A stretch of 64,000 bases of DNA from Bacillota bacterium (GTDB lineage: Bacteria > Bacillota > Clostridia > Lachnospirales > Lachnospiraceae), in the NCBI GenBank assembly GCA_023437715.1, contig JAEZFK010000073.1, forward strand, positions 1-64,000. The letters run 5' to 3'. This document shows, one piece after another, positions 40,607-49,340 of this stretch (positions are counted from its first letter, which is position 1; each line of letters starts with the position of its first letter). Below the pieces are notes generated by a model, which was not told the origin of the DNA, searched no databases, and worked only from the letters and a program-made list of their open reading frames with translations. The translations under genes and the position numbers were made by a program.

Positions 40607-40646
40607 TGTATATATACAATATATACACTAGATACAGTTTTGTCAA
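40607..40646 (-). promoter_or_regulatory. YtrA-type promoter and operator
   Basis: Minus-strand TTGACA (40646-40641)-N17-TATATT (40623-40618). A palindrome TGTATATA-N5-TATATACA at 40607-40627 overlaps the -10, the expected autoregulatory site. Confidence 0.8.
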
Positions 40647-40741
40647 CAACATATAAGCTTTTAGGATAATTCCCCAACCGGACATGGGCTTTTTAAAGAG
40701 AGAAAGGCCTGTATCCCCGGGCTTTTAACCATTTGTATCAA

Positions 40742-40795
40742 AAAAAGACAGATGCCGCAAAAATGAAAAATTCATTTTTGCGGCACCTGTCTTTT
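40742..40795 (-). terminator. Terminator of the PTS/SIS operon
   Basis: A long stem (GACAG..GCCGCAAAAATGAA with TTCATTTTTGCGGC..CTGTC) three bases past the HAD gene stop, followed on the minus strand by TTTTTTT. Confidence 0.9.
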
Positions 40796-40798
40796 CTG

Positions 40799-41497
40799 TC
40801 ACTCCGCTGACTCCCGATTCAAAAATTTCAAGTATGCCGGATCACTCCTGTATTCCTCTAAATACGGAATAACCTGTTTTAAGGACGGAAGTATTTTTAC
40901 CGTTCTCTGCCTCTCCTCTGCCCCAGGCTCGATGCCGTCGGGTATCATAATAACCGGGCACCCCGCCTGAAAGCCGGACAGAATGCCGTTAGGGGAATCC
41001 TCTAAAACCAGGCATTCCTCCGGCAGCCTTCCAAGCCGTTTCACCGCCTCCAAGTAAATCTCCGGGTCCGGCTTGCTCTTAGCCGCCATATTCCCGTATA
41101 CACAGACATTGAAGCTGTCTATCAGCCTTTCCATTTTAAGATACTGACCCGCCGTGTTCTCATGAGTGGAAGTGGCAATTGCTGTCTGATACCCCTTTTC
41201 CCTCAGAAACTTTAACAGCTCCAAAAGTCCGGGCTTGTGAGGCAGGCCATTCTCCTTTATGTATTGTTCAGTATATTCGATTCTGCACTGGCGGATTTTC
41301 GTAAAATCAAACTCCGGCCCAAACCTTTTTAAAAACAGCTCCTGCACCAGGGTCTGATTTACGCCTCGCATAGGATTTAAGTCTTCCGGCTTTATCACAT
41401 ATCCAAACTGCCGGCCTGCATGGGCCCAGGCAATATTATATAAGCTTTCTGTGTCAAACATCAGCCCATCCATATCAAAAATAACCGCTTTAATCAT
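40799..41497 (-). CDS. HAD-superfamily phosphatase, beta-phosphoglucomutase-like
   Basis: A 232-residue HAD hydrolase with motif I IFDMDGLMFDTE at residues 6-17, TSTHEN motif II, lysine in KSKPDPEIY and LVLEDSPNGI motif IV. ATG 41497 is preferred over 41515 because of AAAGGAG. As the last gene of the PTS operon it may dephosphorylate a sugar phosphate intermediate or the end product. Confidence 0.88.
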   Translation of the reverse strand: MIKAVIFDMDGLMFDTESLYNIAWAHAGRQFGYVIKPEDLNPMRGVNQTLVQELFLKRFGPEFDFTKIRQCRIEYTEQYIKENGLPHKPGLLELLKFLREKGYQTAIATSTHENTAGQYLKMERLIDSFNVCVYGNMAAKSKPDPEIYLEAVKRLGRLPEECLVLEDSPNGILSGFQAGCPVIMIPDGIEPGAEERQRTVKILPSLKQVIPYLEEYRSDPAYLKFLNRESAE

Positions 41498-41521
41498 GGC
41501 TCTCCTTTGGCACATTCCACT

Positions 41522-42607
41522 CTAATACGTGTAGCTTCCCATCTTCTTATGAAAATCCGGGTCACTGGATTCATTGCAGTTGATTCCCAAATCCAGGGAA
41601 AGCTTCCGCGCAATCACCTGTAAGGGCACAACATACTCCATGGTTGCAAAATATTCATCGTTGCAGAAAGGATACACAAAAGCTGATTCACTTTCCTGTC
41701 CCTTATCTGAAGTTATGAGATAGTTATGGGCCTCTCTCTCTTTCTCGAAATAATCCATCATCCGAAGCATTCTCCCATAATGCTTTCCCGGACAGCCAAG
41801 ATACAGCATGTAGGTATCCTGGTCAATGGAATGATATACTCCGTGCATGAATTCTTCCAGTTCATAACCGGTGACGCTGTATCTGACAGCCTCGAGAATT
41901 TTTAAGGTTCCTTCCAGCATGGCCCCCATGCACTCTTCATATCCGATAATAATCAGACGGCGGCACTTCTTCAGCTCTTCTGCATTCGCCTTGTACCAGT
42001 CCCATGCCTTGGCTGCAATATCAGGAATGTTATCGGAAACAGCCAGCATCCGCCTTTCATATTCCTGCTTTTTCTCCTCTGTGATTGTTCCTCTCCGTAC
42101 ACCAAGCTTCAGCCCCAGCAGGGCAAGGGTTGCAATTGACCCAATAAATCCCTTTGTTTTCGGCCCTGCATGCTCCTCGCCGATTTCAATGTAAACGGTG
42201 GTGTCCCCGTGAGACGGAAGCGGTCTGTCCTTTTCCGCTGTCATGGCAATGGTCATTAATCCCTGTTCCCTTGCCTTATCCAGGGCTGCAATGGTGCTGG
42301 AGCTTCTTCCGGCATGGGAAATGCCGATGACAAGGGCGTTCCTGTCAAATACATTTTCATTGTCCACGAATTCCATGGGAAACATATGAATTACCCGGAT
42401 TCCCAACACATCCTCAATCAGTTTCTTCGCTGATACTGCCGCGTGATAGCTGGTTCCCGAACCAAGAACATAGATCTGATCCAGCTGCTTTCTTTCCAAA
42501 TACGCCAGGGCATCGGCAAAAATATCTTCCTGGTTCTCTACAATATTTCTTACTGCTGCCCTGGATTCCAATATGTACTCATACATGTCCCAGTCTCTAT
42601 TTTGCAT
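41522..42607 (-). CDS. SIS-domain sugar-phosphate deglycase/isomerase (copy 2)
   Basis: A 361-residue protein with two SIS domains (VLGSGTSYHAAVSAKKL, VIGISHAGRSSSTIAALD; second half GYEECMGAMLEGTLKI, EEFMHGVYHSI). It resembles the isomerase half of glucosamine-6-phosphate synthase without the glutaminase domain, like FrlB/GfrF/AgaS-type enzymes. In a mannose-family PTS operon it should act on a 6-phosphorylated N-substituted sugar. Its start overlaps the upstream gene by 11 bases. Confidence 0.85.
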   Translation of the reverse strand: MQNRDWDMYEYILESRAAVRNIVENQEDIFADALAYLERKQLDQIYVLGSGTSYHAAVSAKKLIEDVLGIRVIHMFPMEFVDNENVFDRNALVIGISHAGRSSSTIAALDKAREQGLMTIAMTAEKDRPLPSHGDTTVYIEIGEEHAGPKTKGFIGSIATLALLGLKLGVRRGTITEEKKQEYERRMLAVSDNIPDIAAKAWDWYKANAEELKKCRRLIIIGYEECMGAMLEGTLKILEAVRYSVTGYELEEFMHGVYHSIDQDTYMLYLGCPGKHYGRMLRMMDYFEKEREAHNYLITSDKGQESESAFVYPFCNDEYFATMEYVVPLQVIARKLSLDLGINCNESSDPDFHKKMGSYTY

Positions 42608-43037
42608 TAATAATCTCCTTTTTTATCCTCATTGATTCTCTGTCATGATTATGCTGAAGCAGTTCTTCCAGGCGGCGGCCATAGGATTCCACCTCCTCGC
42701 GCCGGCTGTTTTGCAGAGCGTATTCATAGAGCTTATAATACAGCGCAATCTCCTGTGCCGGCTTGATTTTCAGCCCCTCAAACACCGGAAGCAGGTCCTT
42801 TACCTCCCTGTGATTCTTCCGGTCAATCCAGTAATTCAGCTTCATAAATTCTCTTGTAAACGCATTGAACTGAAGCTTCATAAAACTGGAATCAACTGCC
42901 TGGATAAACCTTTCGCCGTCTCCCGTTTTCCTGATTGCATACAATTCCTTAAGGGCATAGGACATGGCCCATCTTTTATAGAAAATGCTGGCAATCAGGC
43001 AGAGCATAACGGCGGCTATCAAATATTTACTCATCAT
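42597..43037 (-). CDS. Membrane-anchored protein of unknown function in the PTS operon
   Basis: Not recognised. A 146-residue protein with a single N-terminal hydrophobic helix (YLIAAVMLCLIASIFY, about 4-19) and a soluble helical remainder that looks like short helix pairs (TPR-like) with many charged residues. It overlaps NanE and the SIS gene by 11 bases on each side, so it is translated as part of the set. A role in tethering or regulating the PTS is only a guess. Confidence 0.7.
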   Translation of the reverse strand: MMSKYLIAAVMLCLIASIFYKRWAMSYALKELYAIRKTGDGERFIQAVDSSFMKLQFNAFTREFMKLNYWIDRKNHREVKDLLPVFEGLKIKPAQEIALYYKLYEYALQNSRREEVESYGRRLEELLQHNHDRESMRIKKEIINAK

Positions 43038-43749
43038 ATCTGGACATAACCCTCACAAAACGTTTGGCAGTGATATGGGGCCTGGTTATTGCATTGCCCA
43101 CAACGACCGCATGGGCTCCCATATAAAGGCACTGGACCGCAATCTCAGGAGTCGCAACCTTTCCTTCCATAATCACCTTTGCACCGGTTCCTTCCACCGC
43201 TTTCACCACGTCGCGGAGGAGATAATAATCCGGCGCATCCTTGAGCTCAACTGTGTCAAAATGGCCTGCCTTTGTGTAGCCGGCAAGAGTGGGAGCCACG
43301 AAATCGGCCCCGTATAAAGCTGCCGTCCTTGCATCCTCTGCCGTCGTAATATCGGCAAAGACCAGGGCCTCGGGAATATGCTCTTTTACTTCCCGGATGG
43401 TCTCATAGGACAGCTTGCCGTCATCACGGTAATGATTCGTTGCCTGAATCGCAATAATATCCGCTCCTGCCTCCCAGACCGTTCTGGCTGCCTCCAGACT
43501 GGGAGTTAAGTATACATCCTTAATATTCCTGTCAATCTTCCACAGACCGATTACCGGTAAGTCCACCTCTGCTTTAATGGCCCGGATATCTTCCGGAGAG
43601 TTTGCACGGATTCCCACCGCACCGGCCCACTTGGCGCATCTTGCCATCATCGTTGTGATCCCGGGCATATAGTGAGGCTCCGAGGGCACTGCCTGGCAGG
43701 ATACGATAAGTCCGTCCTTTAACTGTTCAATAATCTGCTGTCTGTCCAT
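43027..43749 (-). CDS. nanE: Putative N-acylmannosamine-6-phosphate 2-epimerase
   Basis: A 240-residue TIM-barrel epimerase interconverting ManNAc-6-P-like and GlcNAc-6-P-like sugars. Signatures are GLIVSCQAVPSEPHYMPG at the N-terminus, GLWKIDR, and the phosphate site VIMEGKVATPEIA/GAHAVVVGNAITRP. No sialic acid lyase or ManNAc kinase lies nearby, so in this PTS operon it may epimerise C2 of the imported phosphorylated amino sugar or Amadori product. Confidence 0.9.
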   Translation of the reverse strand: MDRQQIIEQLKDGLIVSCQAVPSEPHYMPGITTMMARCAKWAGAVGIRANSPEDIRAIKAEVDLPVIGLWKIDRNIKDVYLTPSLEAARTVWEAGADIIAIQATNHYRDDGKLSYETIREVKEHIPEALVFADITTAEDARTAALYGADFVAPTLAGYTKAGHFDTVELKDAPDYYLLRDVVKAVEGTGAKVIMEGKVATPEIAVQCLYMGAHAVVVGNAITRPHITAKRFVRVMSRYDE

Positions 43750-43764
43750 ATGTACACCTGCTTT

Positions 43765-44580
43765 CTACAGTAATCCCAGCGCAACCGCAATAACACCGAA
43801 AATCAGCAGCGCAATCATGATAATAGTTCCCGATACCTTGTTCTTCAATCCCTTATAGCATGCAAATACCAAAAGCAGCGGGAGAAGCTTCGGACAGATC
43901 TGATCCACCATATCCTGCAGAACAACCTCTGCCCCGTTGATATTGATTACAGTGGCCAGATCAAATTTCACCATGGCCGGTATCATGGCGCCGATTACGA
44001 TAAGACCCATGATTCTCGCCGACTCGGTCAGCTTCTGAAGTGTTCCGTCCTCTGAAATTTTGGTCAGAAAGCTGCTTCCGCCTTCATATCCGATCTTAAA
44101 ACCATAGCGTCTTACAATCTCCGACGGAATCACATTGATGAGGAAATACAGAATCGGTCCCAGCACGTTCCCGGCAACTGCCAGAGGTGCTCCCACACCT
44201 GCCCCGATCACGCGGAAGGTTCCCCAGAAAAAGCTGTCGCCGATACCTGCCAGGGGCCCCATCAGAGCCGCCTTTACCGCAGCAATTGAAGAAGCGTCAT
44301 ATTCCTCGGGCGCAGCTGCATTCTGTTCCTCCATGGCACAGGAAATACCGATAATAAACGGGCTTGGAGTCGTGGCGCAGTTAAAGAATTCCAGATGCCG
44401 TTTCACCGCAAGCTTCATCTGCTCCTGATCGTCCTGGTACAGTTCTCTTAAAGCCGGCATCATGGTCCATGCGTATCCGGTGGACATCTGCCTCTCATAG
44501 TTAAAACAGCCCAGCAGCTGATAATGACGGTTAAAAACCTTTCTCAATGTTTTTGCACTTAATTTTTTCTCTGCTGCCAT
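43765..44580 (-). CDS. PTS mannose/fructose/sorbose family component IID
   Basis: A 271-residue membrane protein of the mannose PTS family: FNRHYQLLGCFNYERQMSTGYAWTMMPAL near the start, then GPLAGIGDSFFWGTFRVIGAGVGAPLA. ATG 44580 is one base after the IIC stop with GAGG upstream, preferred to GTG 44595. Together with IIC it forms the sugar channel. Confidence 0.93.
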   Translation of the reverse strand: MAAEKKLSAKTLRKVFNRHYQLLGCFNYERQMSTGYAWTMMPALRELYQDDQEQMKLAVKRHLEFFNCATTPSPFIIGISCAMEEQNAAAPEEYDASSIAAVKAALMGPLAGIGDSFFWGTFRVIGAGVGAPLAVAGNVLGPILYFLINVIPSEIVRRYGFKIGYEGGSSFLTKISEDGTLQKLTESARIMGLIVIGAMIPAMVKFDLATVININGAEVVLQDMVDQICPKLLPLLLVFACYKGLKNKVSGTIIMIALLIFGVIAVALGLL

Positions 44581-44581
44581 A

Positions 44582-45340
44582 TTACAGTTCCTCACTTTCT
44601 TCCATAGTCATCTGCGGCTTATTTCCGGAAAGCATATAGTAGATAACCGCAGCCACGACGCCAAAGACAGCCGCTCCAATGGTATTGACTCCTAAAAATG
44701 CCGCTAATGCAAATCCCAGGAAAAGGAATACCCCAAACCGTTTATCCCATGTCATCTGAATCAGCATGGCAACACCCAGAGCAGGAAGCAGGTTGCCGGA
44801 CTGCCCCAGTCCTTTCTGGATCACCTGAGGAATATTCTCCACAATTTTGGTAATCAGATCCGAGCCGATGAGGAAGCCCAGGAAGATCATGAAAAACTTA
44901 AAGAGAAAATAAAGCCCGCTTCCCATCCAGTTGGAAACCTCAACTCCCCGGTAATCGCCTTTTTCCGCACAGGAATCCGCCCGGTGTGCAAATACGGTAT
45001 TTAAAATAGCCACACCGATTGCCCCGGCCTGAGCCAGAAGAGAAATCGGAATTGCCAGCGCCAGCGTGGTCTCATAGGTGGCTCCCGTCTTAATTGCCAG
45101 GGCCGTTGCCAGTGCAGACCCCACAACCACATCCGGCGGCGTGGAGGTTCCGATTCCCACCAGCCCCATCCATACCAGCTCCAGAGAGCCGCCCACAATA
45201 AGGCCTGTCGTAAAGTCTCCCATAATAAGTCCCACAATCGGACCGATGATAATCGGTCTGTCCAGCATGTGCTGGCCGCCGATCCGTGATTCCATGTAAA
45301 TAAGTGTGGCAATAACCGCTACTAAAAAGCCCTGAATCAT
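44582..45340 (-). CDS. PTS mannose/fructose/sorbose family component IIC
   Basis: A 252-residue multi-helix protein with DRPIIIGPIVGLIMGDFTTGLIVGGSLELVWMGLVGIG, the IIC signature of this family. It pairs with IID for substrate recognition and translocation. Confidence 0.94.
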   Translation of the reverse strand: MIQGFLVAVIATLIYMESRIGGQHMLDRPIIIGPIVGLIMGDFTTGLIVGGSLELVWMGLVGIGTSTPPDVVVGSALATALAIKTGATYETTLALAIPISLLAQAGAIGVAILNTVFAHRADSCAEKGDYRGVEVSNWMGSGLYFLFKFFMIFLGFLIGSDLITKIVENIPQVIQKGLGQSGNLLPALGVAMLIQMTWDKRFGVFLFLGFALAAFLGVNTIGAAVFGVVAAVIYYMLSGNKPQMTMEESEEL

Positions 45341-45352
45341 ACACTTCTCCTC

Positions 45353-45850
45353 CTATTTCATAAATATTTTTTCCATCTCCTTAAATTCCATCCGCTCCCG
45401 CGTAGGTGTAATCTGGGCAAATACCTCCACGCCCTGCTCCGCCATCTTTTTGGCGCAGGAAAATTCTTCCGGGGACATAAACACCTGGGGCAATGTGGAA
45501 ATATAAGTCTCCCCTTCCTTTTTGTTAACCCCTGCAGTACCCACGTTCAGCTGTTTAAAACCGCCGGTCCGCTCATAGATATAAAGCGCATCCTCTACAC
45601 TTTCCGTTACCAGAAAGATTTTCTTTTTGTCATTCACCGGATTGTTCAATGCTTTAACGGAATCCTCCAGCGTCTTAATGACAAGATTCACCCCTGCCGG
45701 TTTGGCCATCTTCATGGTCATTGTCTTAAAAGAGTCCTTTGCCACCCCATCATTTGCCACAAGAATTGTCTGCGGCTGTAAGTGAGAGGTCCAGGAGACC
45801 GCCACCATTCCGTGAATCAGCCGGTCATCTGCCCGGGTCATAATAATCAT
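45353..45850 (-). CDS. PTS mannose/fructose/sorbose family component IIB
   Basis: A 165-residue cytosolic phosphocarrier; the phosphorylated histidine is in TRADDRLIHGMVAVSW (about residue 14). It takes the phosphate from IIA and passes it to the incoming sugar at C6. Confidence 0.94.
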   Translation of the reverse strand: MIIMTRADDRLIHGMVAVSWTSHLQPQTILVANDGVAKDSFKTMTMKMAKPAGVNLVIKTLEDSVKALNNPVNDKKKIFLVTESVEDALYIYERTGGFKQLNVGTAGVNKKEGETYISTLPQVFMSPEEFSCAKKMAEQGVEVFAQITPTRERMEFKEMEKIFMK

Positions 45851-45890
45851 ATATATTCCCCCTTCCTTTCTCGTTTATTTTCTCCTTGTG

Positions 45891-46295
45891 CTATAATTCC
45901 TCTTCATCCTCTTCCAGGGTAAAGGAGTTCATATATACCATCTGTTCCCTGGACCGTAAGACCGCCTGTTCTAAGGTTTCCTCCAATATATCATCGGGAA
46001 TGAAAACCAGTTCCAGCAAAAGTGCAAGATTAATTCCGGTTACCAGCTGATACTGAAACTCTCCTATGAGCCTGGCCGCCACCTGGTTGACGCTGCCTCC
46101 CAGAATGTCCGTCAGTACAATGATATTTTCTCCTTTCACCCTTTCAAGAGCTGCACGGAACTCCTTTTCAAACTCCTGGCTTTCCACATACGCGTTGATG
46201 TACTGCACATTTTCAAGATCCGCTTTAAAAAAACGGATAACATCGGCAAATCCCTCTGCAAGGGTTGCATGGGTTGCAATAATAAACTGATTCAT
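45891..46295 (-). CDS. PTS mannose family component IIA
   Basis: A 134-residue EIIA-Man domain with the active histidine in IIATHATLAEGF (about residue 8) and LTDILGGSVNQVAA. The frame is open to 46361, but GGAGGG precedes ATG 46295 and the resulting protein starts like other IIA proteins. It lies one base after the SIS gene stop. Confidence 0.92.
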   Translation of the reverse strand: MNQFIIATHATLAEGFADVIRFFKADLENVQYINAYVESQEFEKEFRAALERVKGENIIVLTDILGGSVNQVAARLIGEFQYQLVTGINLALLLELVFIPDDILEETLEQAVLRSREQMVYMNSFTLEEDEEEL

Positions 46296-46296
46296 G

Positions 46297-47400
46297 CTAT
46301 TCTCCCTCCCTGTATATATGGGCAAACGCTTTCCTGTTTGCCGGCCTGACACTGGTATCAATGCCGCAGGCTATACAGTTTTTTGCCGCTGTGATCTGGA
46401 AAGGCAGGGTAAATACCAGAGGGCTTAAATCAACAGGTATCTTAAAATCGTAAAACAGATCCTTTTCTCCAAGTTCCATCCTGCGGTTCGTAAATACAAA
46501 TACGTGGTCCGTCACCTTATTTTCCCGGAAAAACCGGGTAAACAGAGGCACCCGTTCAAACTCCGCTTCATCAGAAGCCACGATAAATACGTATTCCTGT
46601 TCTCCGAATGCCATATGGGGACCGTGGATCATTTCTTCAATCTCATAGGCATTCATGGGCCGCTTAAAGGTTTCATACATTTTCAGCACCCCCTCAGGAG
46701 CCGTACAGGTATTCACCCCGTAGGAGGCAATTACTCCGTGCTTCATTTCCAGCAGCTCCTCCCGGTGCTTTTCGTACCAGCGCTCCGTTTCCGCCAGCAT
46801 CTCATCATACTGCAAAAGCATTGCCCTGGTTTCATCCATCAGTGTCTCATACGCCGGCAGGCCAAGCTTCCCGGCGGCCTTTGCAAGCTCCACCGCAGTC
46901 AGGAATGTCTGCAAAACTGTAACCGTATACCCTCTTGTTTCAATGGGAATCAGTTCCTTTCCGCAGGTCAGCTTCACTACCAGATCCACTTCCGCTGTAA
47001 TCAGGCTGTCCATGGCCTCTGTTATCCCAATAGTAAAGATGCCGGATTCCCTGGCTTTCTTCATGGCACGGATTGTCGATACGCTGGTACCTGACTGGGA
47101 AATTCCCACTACCAGAATCTGTTCCTTCCGGTATACGCCGTTGATGTTGATGCTTTCATAATTGGTGAAGCTGGTGGGAATCATCACCTCCGCCTCTGTC
47201 TGCAGATATTTTTCAAAATAATGCTTTGCCGCCAGCGCTGCATGATAGCTTGTTCCTGAACCCAGTATGTACACTTTCCTGATATCACACTCCGAGAATA
47301 CCTTGACAAAAGGCTCACAGTACACATCCCGGTTATCAAAGGTATTGAGAAGTGCTCGCCCCTGATCTCTGATGTAGCCCAGCATGGAAGGCTTTTCCAA
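46297..47400 (-). CDS. SIS-domain sugar-phosphate deglycase/isomerase (copy 1)
   Basis: A 367-residue double-SIS protein (ILGSGTSYHAALAAKHYF, VGISQSGTSVSTIRAMKKA, EIEEMIHGPHMAF). It is the first gene of the operon and clearly different from copy 2 at 41522. Two distinct SIS enzymes behind a mannose-type PTS recall Salmonella GfrABCD with the GfrE and GfrF deglycases for glucoselysine and fructoselysine; whether the substrate is the same is inference. Confidence 0.85.
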   Translation of the reverse strand: MEKPSMLGYIRDQGRALLNTFDNRDVYCEPFVKVFSECDIRKVYILGSGTSYHAALAAKHYFEKYLQTEAEVMIPTSFTNYESININGVYRKEQILVVGISQSGTSVSTIRAMKKARESGIFTIGITEAMDSLITAEVDLVVKLTCGKELIPIETRGYTVTVLQTFLTAVELAKAAGKLGLPAYETLMDETRAMLLQYDEMLAETERWYEKHREELLEMKHGVIASYGVNTCTAPEGVLKMYETFKRPMNAYEIEEMIHGPHMAFGEQEYVFIVASDEAEFERVPLFTRFFRENKVTDHVFVFTNRRMELGEKDLFYDFKIPVDLSPLVFTLPFQITAAKNCIACGIDTSVRPANRKAFAHIYREGE

Positions 47401-47424
47401 AATACCATCCCCTCTCCGTATATT

Positions 47425-47494
47425 TGTATATACATATTTATAGCACAGCGCAAGGCATTATACAAGTATTTTATTCATATTTGTATATATAAAT
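47425..47494. promoter_or_regulatory. PTS operon promoter and GntR operators
   Basis: The minus-strand promoter is TTGTAT (47465-47460)-N17-TATAAA (47442-47437). A palindrome TGTATATACA at 47425-47434 lies just after the -10, and a related ATTTGTATATATAAAT occurs at 47479-47494 upstream of the -35. A third partial copy (TGTATACT) is near 47514. These are plausible sites for the divergent GntR regulator. Confidence 0.7.
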
Positions 47495-47612
47495 AAATTT
47501 TCTTTCAAAATATGTATACTTTTCACAATTTTTCTCCGTATAATAGTTAAAATCCCAGTATGCAAAGCAGGAAAAAAACGATACAATATAAGAAAAAGAA
47601 AGGAACTTTGTT

Positions 47613-48326
47613 ATGCCAAAAACAGCAAAGTATAGACAAATAGAAGATTACATCAAACAGGAAATCGACAGAAACCATTTGAAGATAGGCGATCAGATCA
47701 TGACGGAAGAACAGCTGTGCAGGCGGTTCAATTTTTCCAGAATGACCATCAACAAGGCCTTAAACCACTTAAGCGAGCTGGGCTATATTGAGAGAATCCC
47801 GGGAAAAGGAAGTTTTGTGACGGCTCCCCATGTCAGAAAGGACACCAATACAAGCACAAGCTTCACGGAAGATATGAAAAGCATCGGCCTGACGGCAGGC
47901 GCCAGGCTTCTTTCCTATGAAATTCTTCACGGCAGGGATGTTCCGTCCGTAGCAAAGAAGCTGGAGCTGGGGGAGGACGACCTTATCCATTATTTTGTGC
48001 GCTTGAGAACCGGCAATAAAACACCCATAGCCATCAGCTATACCTATATTGCAGCGACCATCGTGCCGGCAGTCAACGTGGACTGCTTAAACAACTCCTT
48101 TTACGCTTACCTGGATTCTCTGGGCATTATCAGGCACTGCAAACACATGGAGCTGAAAGCATACCTGCCTACGGAGGAGCAGAAAAAGCTGCTGGAAATA
48201 AATAATTCTGCGCTGCTGTGCATCTCCCATGTGACTTATACCGAACATCAGGACCGGACCGTTCCCTTTGAATATATTGAGACTTATTACAATGGAGATG
48301 TGTATACGTATATTGCTCAAAAGTAG
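47613..48326 (+). CDS. GntR-family regulator with UTRA sensor domain
   Basis: A 237-residue HutC-subfamily GntR protein: winged helix at about 5-70 (LCRRFNFSRMTINKALNHLSELGYIERIPGKGSF) and a UTRA small-molecule domain at about 90-235. It is divergent from the PTS/SIS operon and most likely represses it until its phosphorylated sugar binds. AAAGGAAC precedes the start; a TATAAT lies at 47539-47544. Confidence 0.92.
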   Translation: MPKTAKYRQIEDYIKQEIDRNHLKIGDQIMTEEQLCRRFNFSRMTINKALNHLSELGYIERIPGKGSFVTAPHVRKDTNTSTSFTEDMKSIGLTAGARLLSYEILHGRDVPSVAKKLELGEDDLIHYFVRLRTGNKTPIAISYTYIAATIVPAVNVDCLNNSFYAYLDSLGIIRHCKHMELKAYLPTEEQKKLLEINNSALLCISHVTYTEHQDRTVPFEYIETYYNGDVYTYIAQK

Positions 48327-48439
48327 AAAGCCTGATAAAAGCAGTTTCTATAAATCATCCGGGCTATTCGTTTCGCTTTCCGATTCAGCAGTAAAGCTTT
48401 GATTGCACGGGCCCATTATGCACATTGGGGAAGACGAAA

Positions 48440-48481
48440 AAGCGTTCACTCTCCTGCAGTCACGCAGGAAACTGAACGCTT
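48440..48481 (-). terminator. Terminator of the GH28 operon
   Basis: Stem AAGCGTTCA/TGAACGCTT enclosing CCTGC/GCAGG; on the minus strand it is followed by CTTTTTCG, 15 bases after the isomerase-like gene ends. Confidence 0.85.
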
Positions 48482-48495
48482 CGGTATTTAATATA

Positions 48496-49326
48496 TTAAA
48501 ATTTATAGCTTTCCAGAAACTTCCTGGACCACTCCGCATTGTCCGGCGTGCTGTCCTCAATGGTCATCTGGATATAGGGCTTTTCTTTCTTCACAAAGCC
48601 CAGAATGGAATCATATTTCATAACCCCGGTTCCCGGCGCTCCGGAAACCACCCGGCTGCCTTCGACCACAAAGTCTTTCATATGAAGAACATCCGTATAT
48701 CCTCCCAAATCTTCAATGGCTTCCTTTATTACCTGCTCATAATTTTTACTGTTTTCCGCAGAAAGAAGATTTACAGGGTCCAGGATGATCCTTAAATTAG
48801 GAGAATCAATAGCCTTAAGGACTTTTAAGGCCCGCTTGGAATCGTAGACAATATGGCTCCATACAGGCTCAATGGCCATAATTACCCCGAATTTTTCCGC
48901 ACATTCCACCACCGGACGCAGATTTGTGATAAAGGTCTGAAGCGCCTCCTCACTGTGGCAGGCCGGCTCAAAGCGGTATTCCGCATTGGGCGCGCCCGTC
49001 TCCGTCCCCACCACGCTGCAGCCTAAAATAGAGGCAAAGCGCAGATGGGCAAAATAGCGCTCCTGGATCTTCTTAATTTCCTCCGGGTCCGGATGGGCCA
49101 GATTCAGATAGCAGCCCAGCACCGCAATATCCATACTGTTTTCCGCAAACATCCTGCGCAAATAAGAGGCATAGCCCGGCGTCAGCGCGGAATTTTCCAC
49201 GGAATGCTCCTTCACCGTTTTTGTCAGGGCCAGATGAACGCAGGAAAACCCCTGGTCACGTGCAATCTTTACTCTCTCCTCCATGGTTCCCGGCGCAACG
49301 TCGTGCAAACGGATTCCGATCTGCAT
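48496..49326 (-). CDS. Sugar phosphate isomerase/epimerase-like TIM-barrel protein
   Basis: A 276-residue xylose-isomerase-like (AP endonuclease 2 superfamily) protein. Metal-site pieces include MAIEPVWSHIV, RIILDPVNLLS, VLHMKDFVVEG and YIQMTIEDSTPD. It is the last gene of an operon with GH28 and an unknown protein, so it probably acts on a uronate or keto-sugar released from pectin. No closer functional name is justified. Confidence 0.82.
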   Translation of the reverse strand: MQIGIRLHDVAPGTMEERVKIARDQGFSCVHLALTKTVKEHSVENSALTPGYASYLRRMFAENSMDIAVLGCYLNLAHPDPEEIKKIQERYFAHLRFASILGCSVVGTETGAPNAEYRFEPACHSEEALQTFITNLRPVVECAEKFGVIMAIEPVWSHIVYDSKRALKVLKAIDSPNLRIILDPVNLLSAENSKNYEQVIKEAIEDLGGYTDVLHMKDFVVEGSRVVSGAPGTGVMKYDSILGFVKKEKPYIQMTIEDSTPDNAEWSRKFLESYKF

Positions 49327-49340
49327 AATAAATACCTCCT

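Noticed and set aside
45001..45344. Trp/Arg-rich overlapping frames within the PTS IIC gene
   Set aside because: Out-of-frame shadows of membrane-helix codons.
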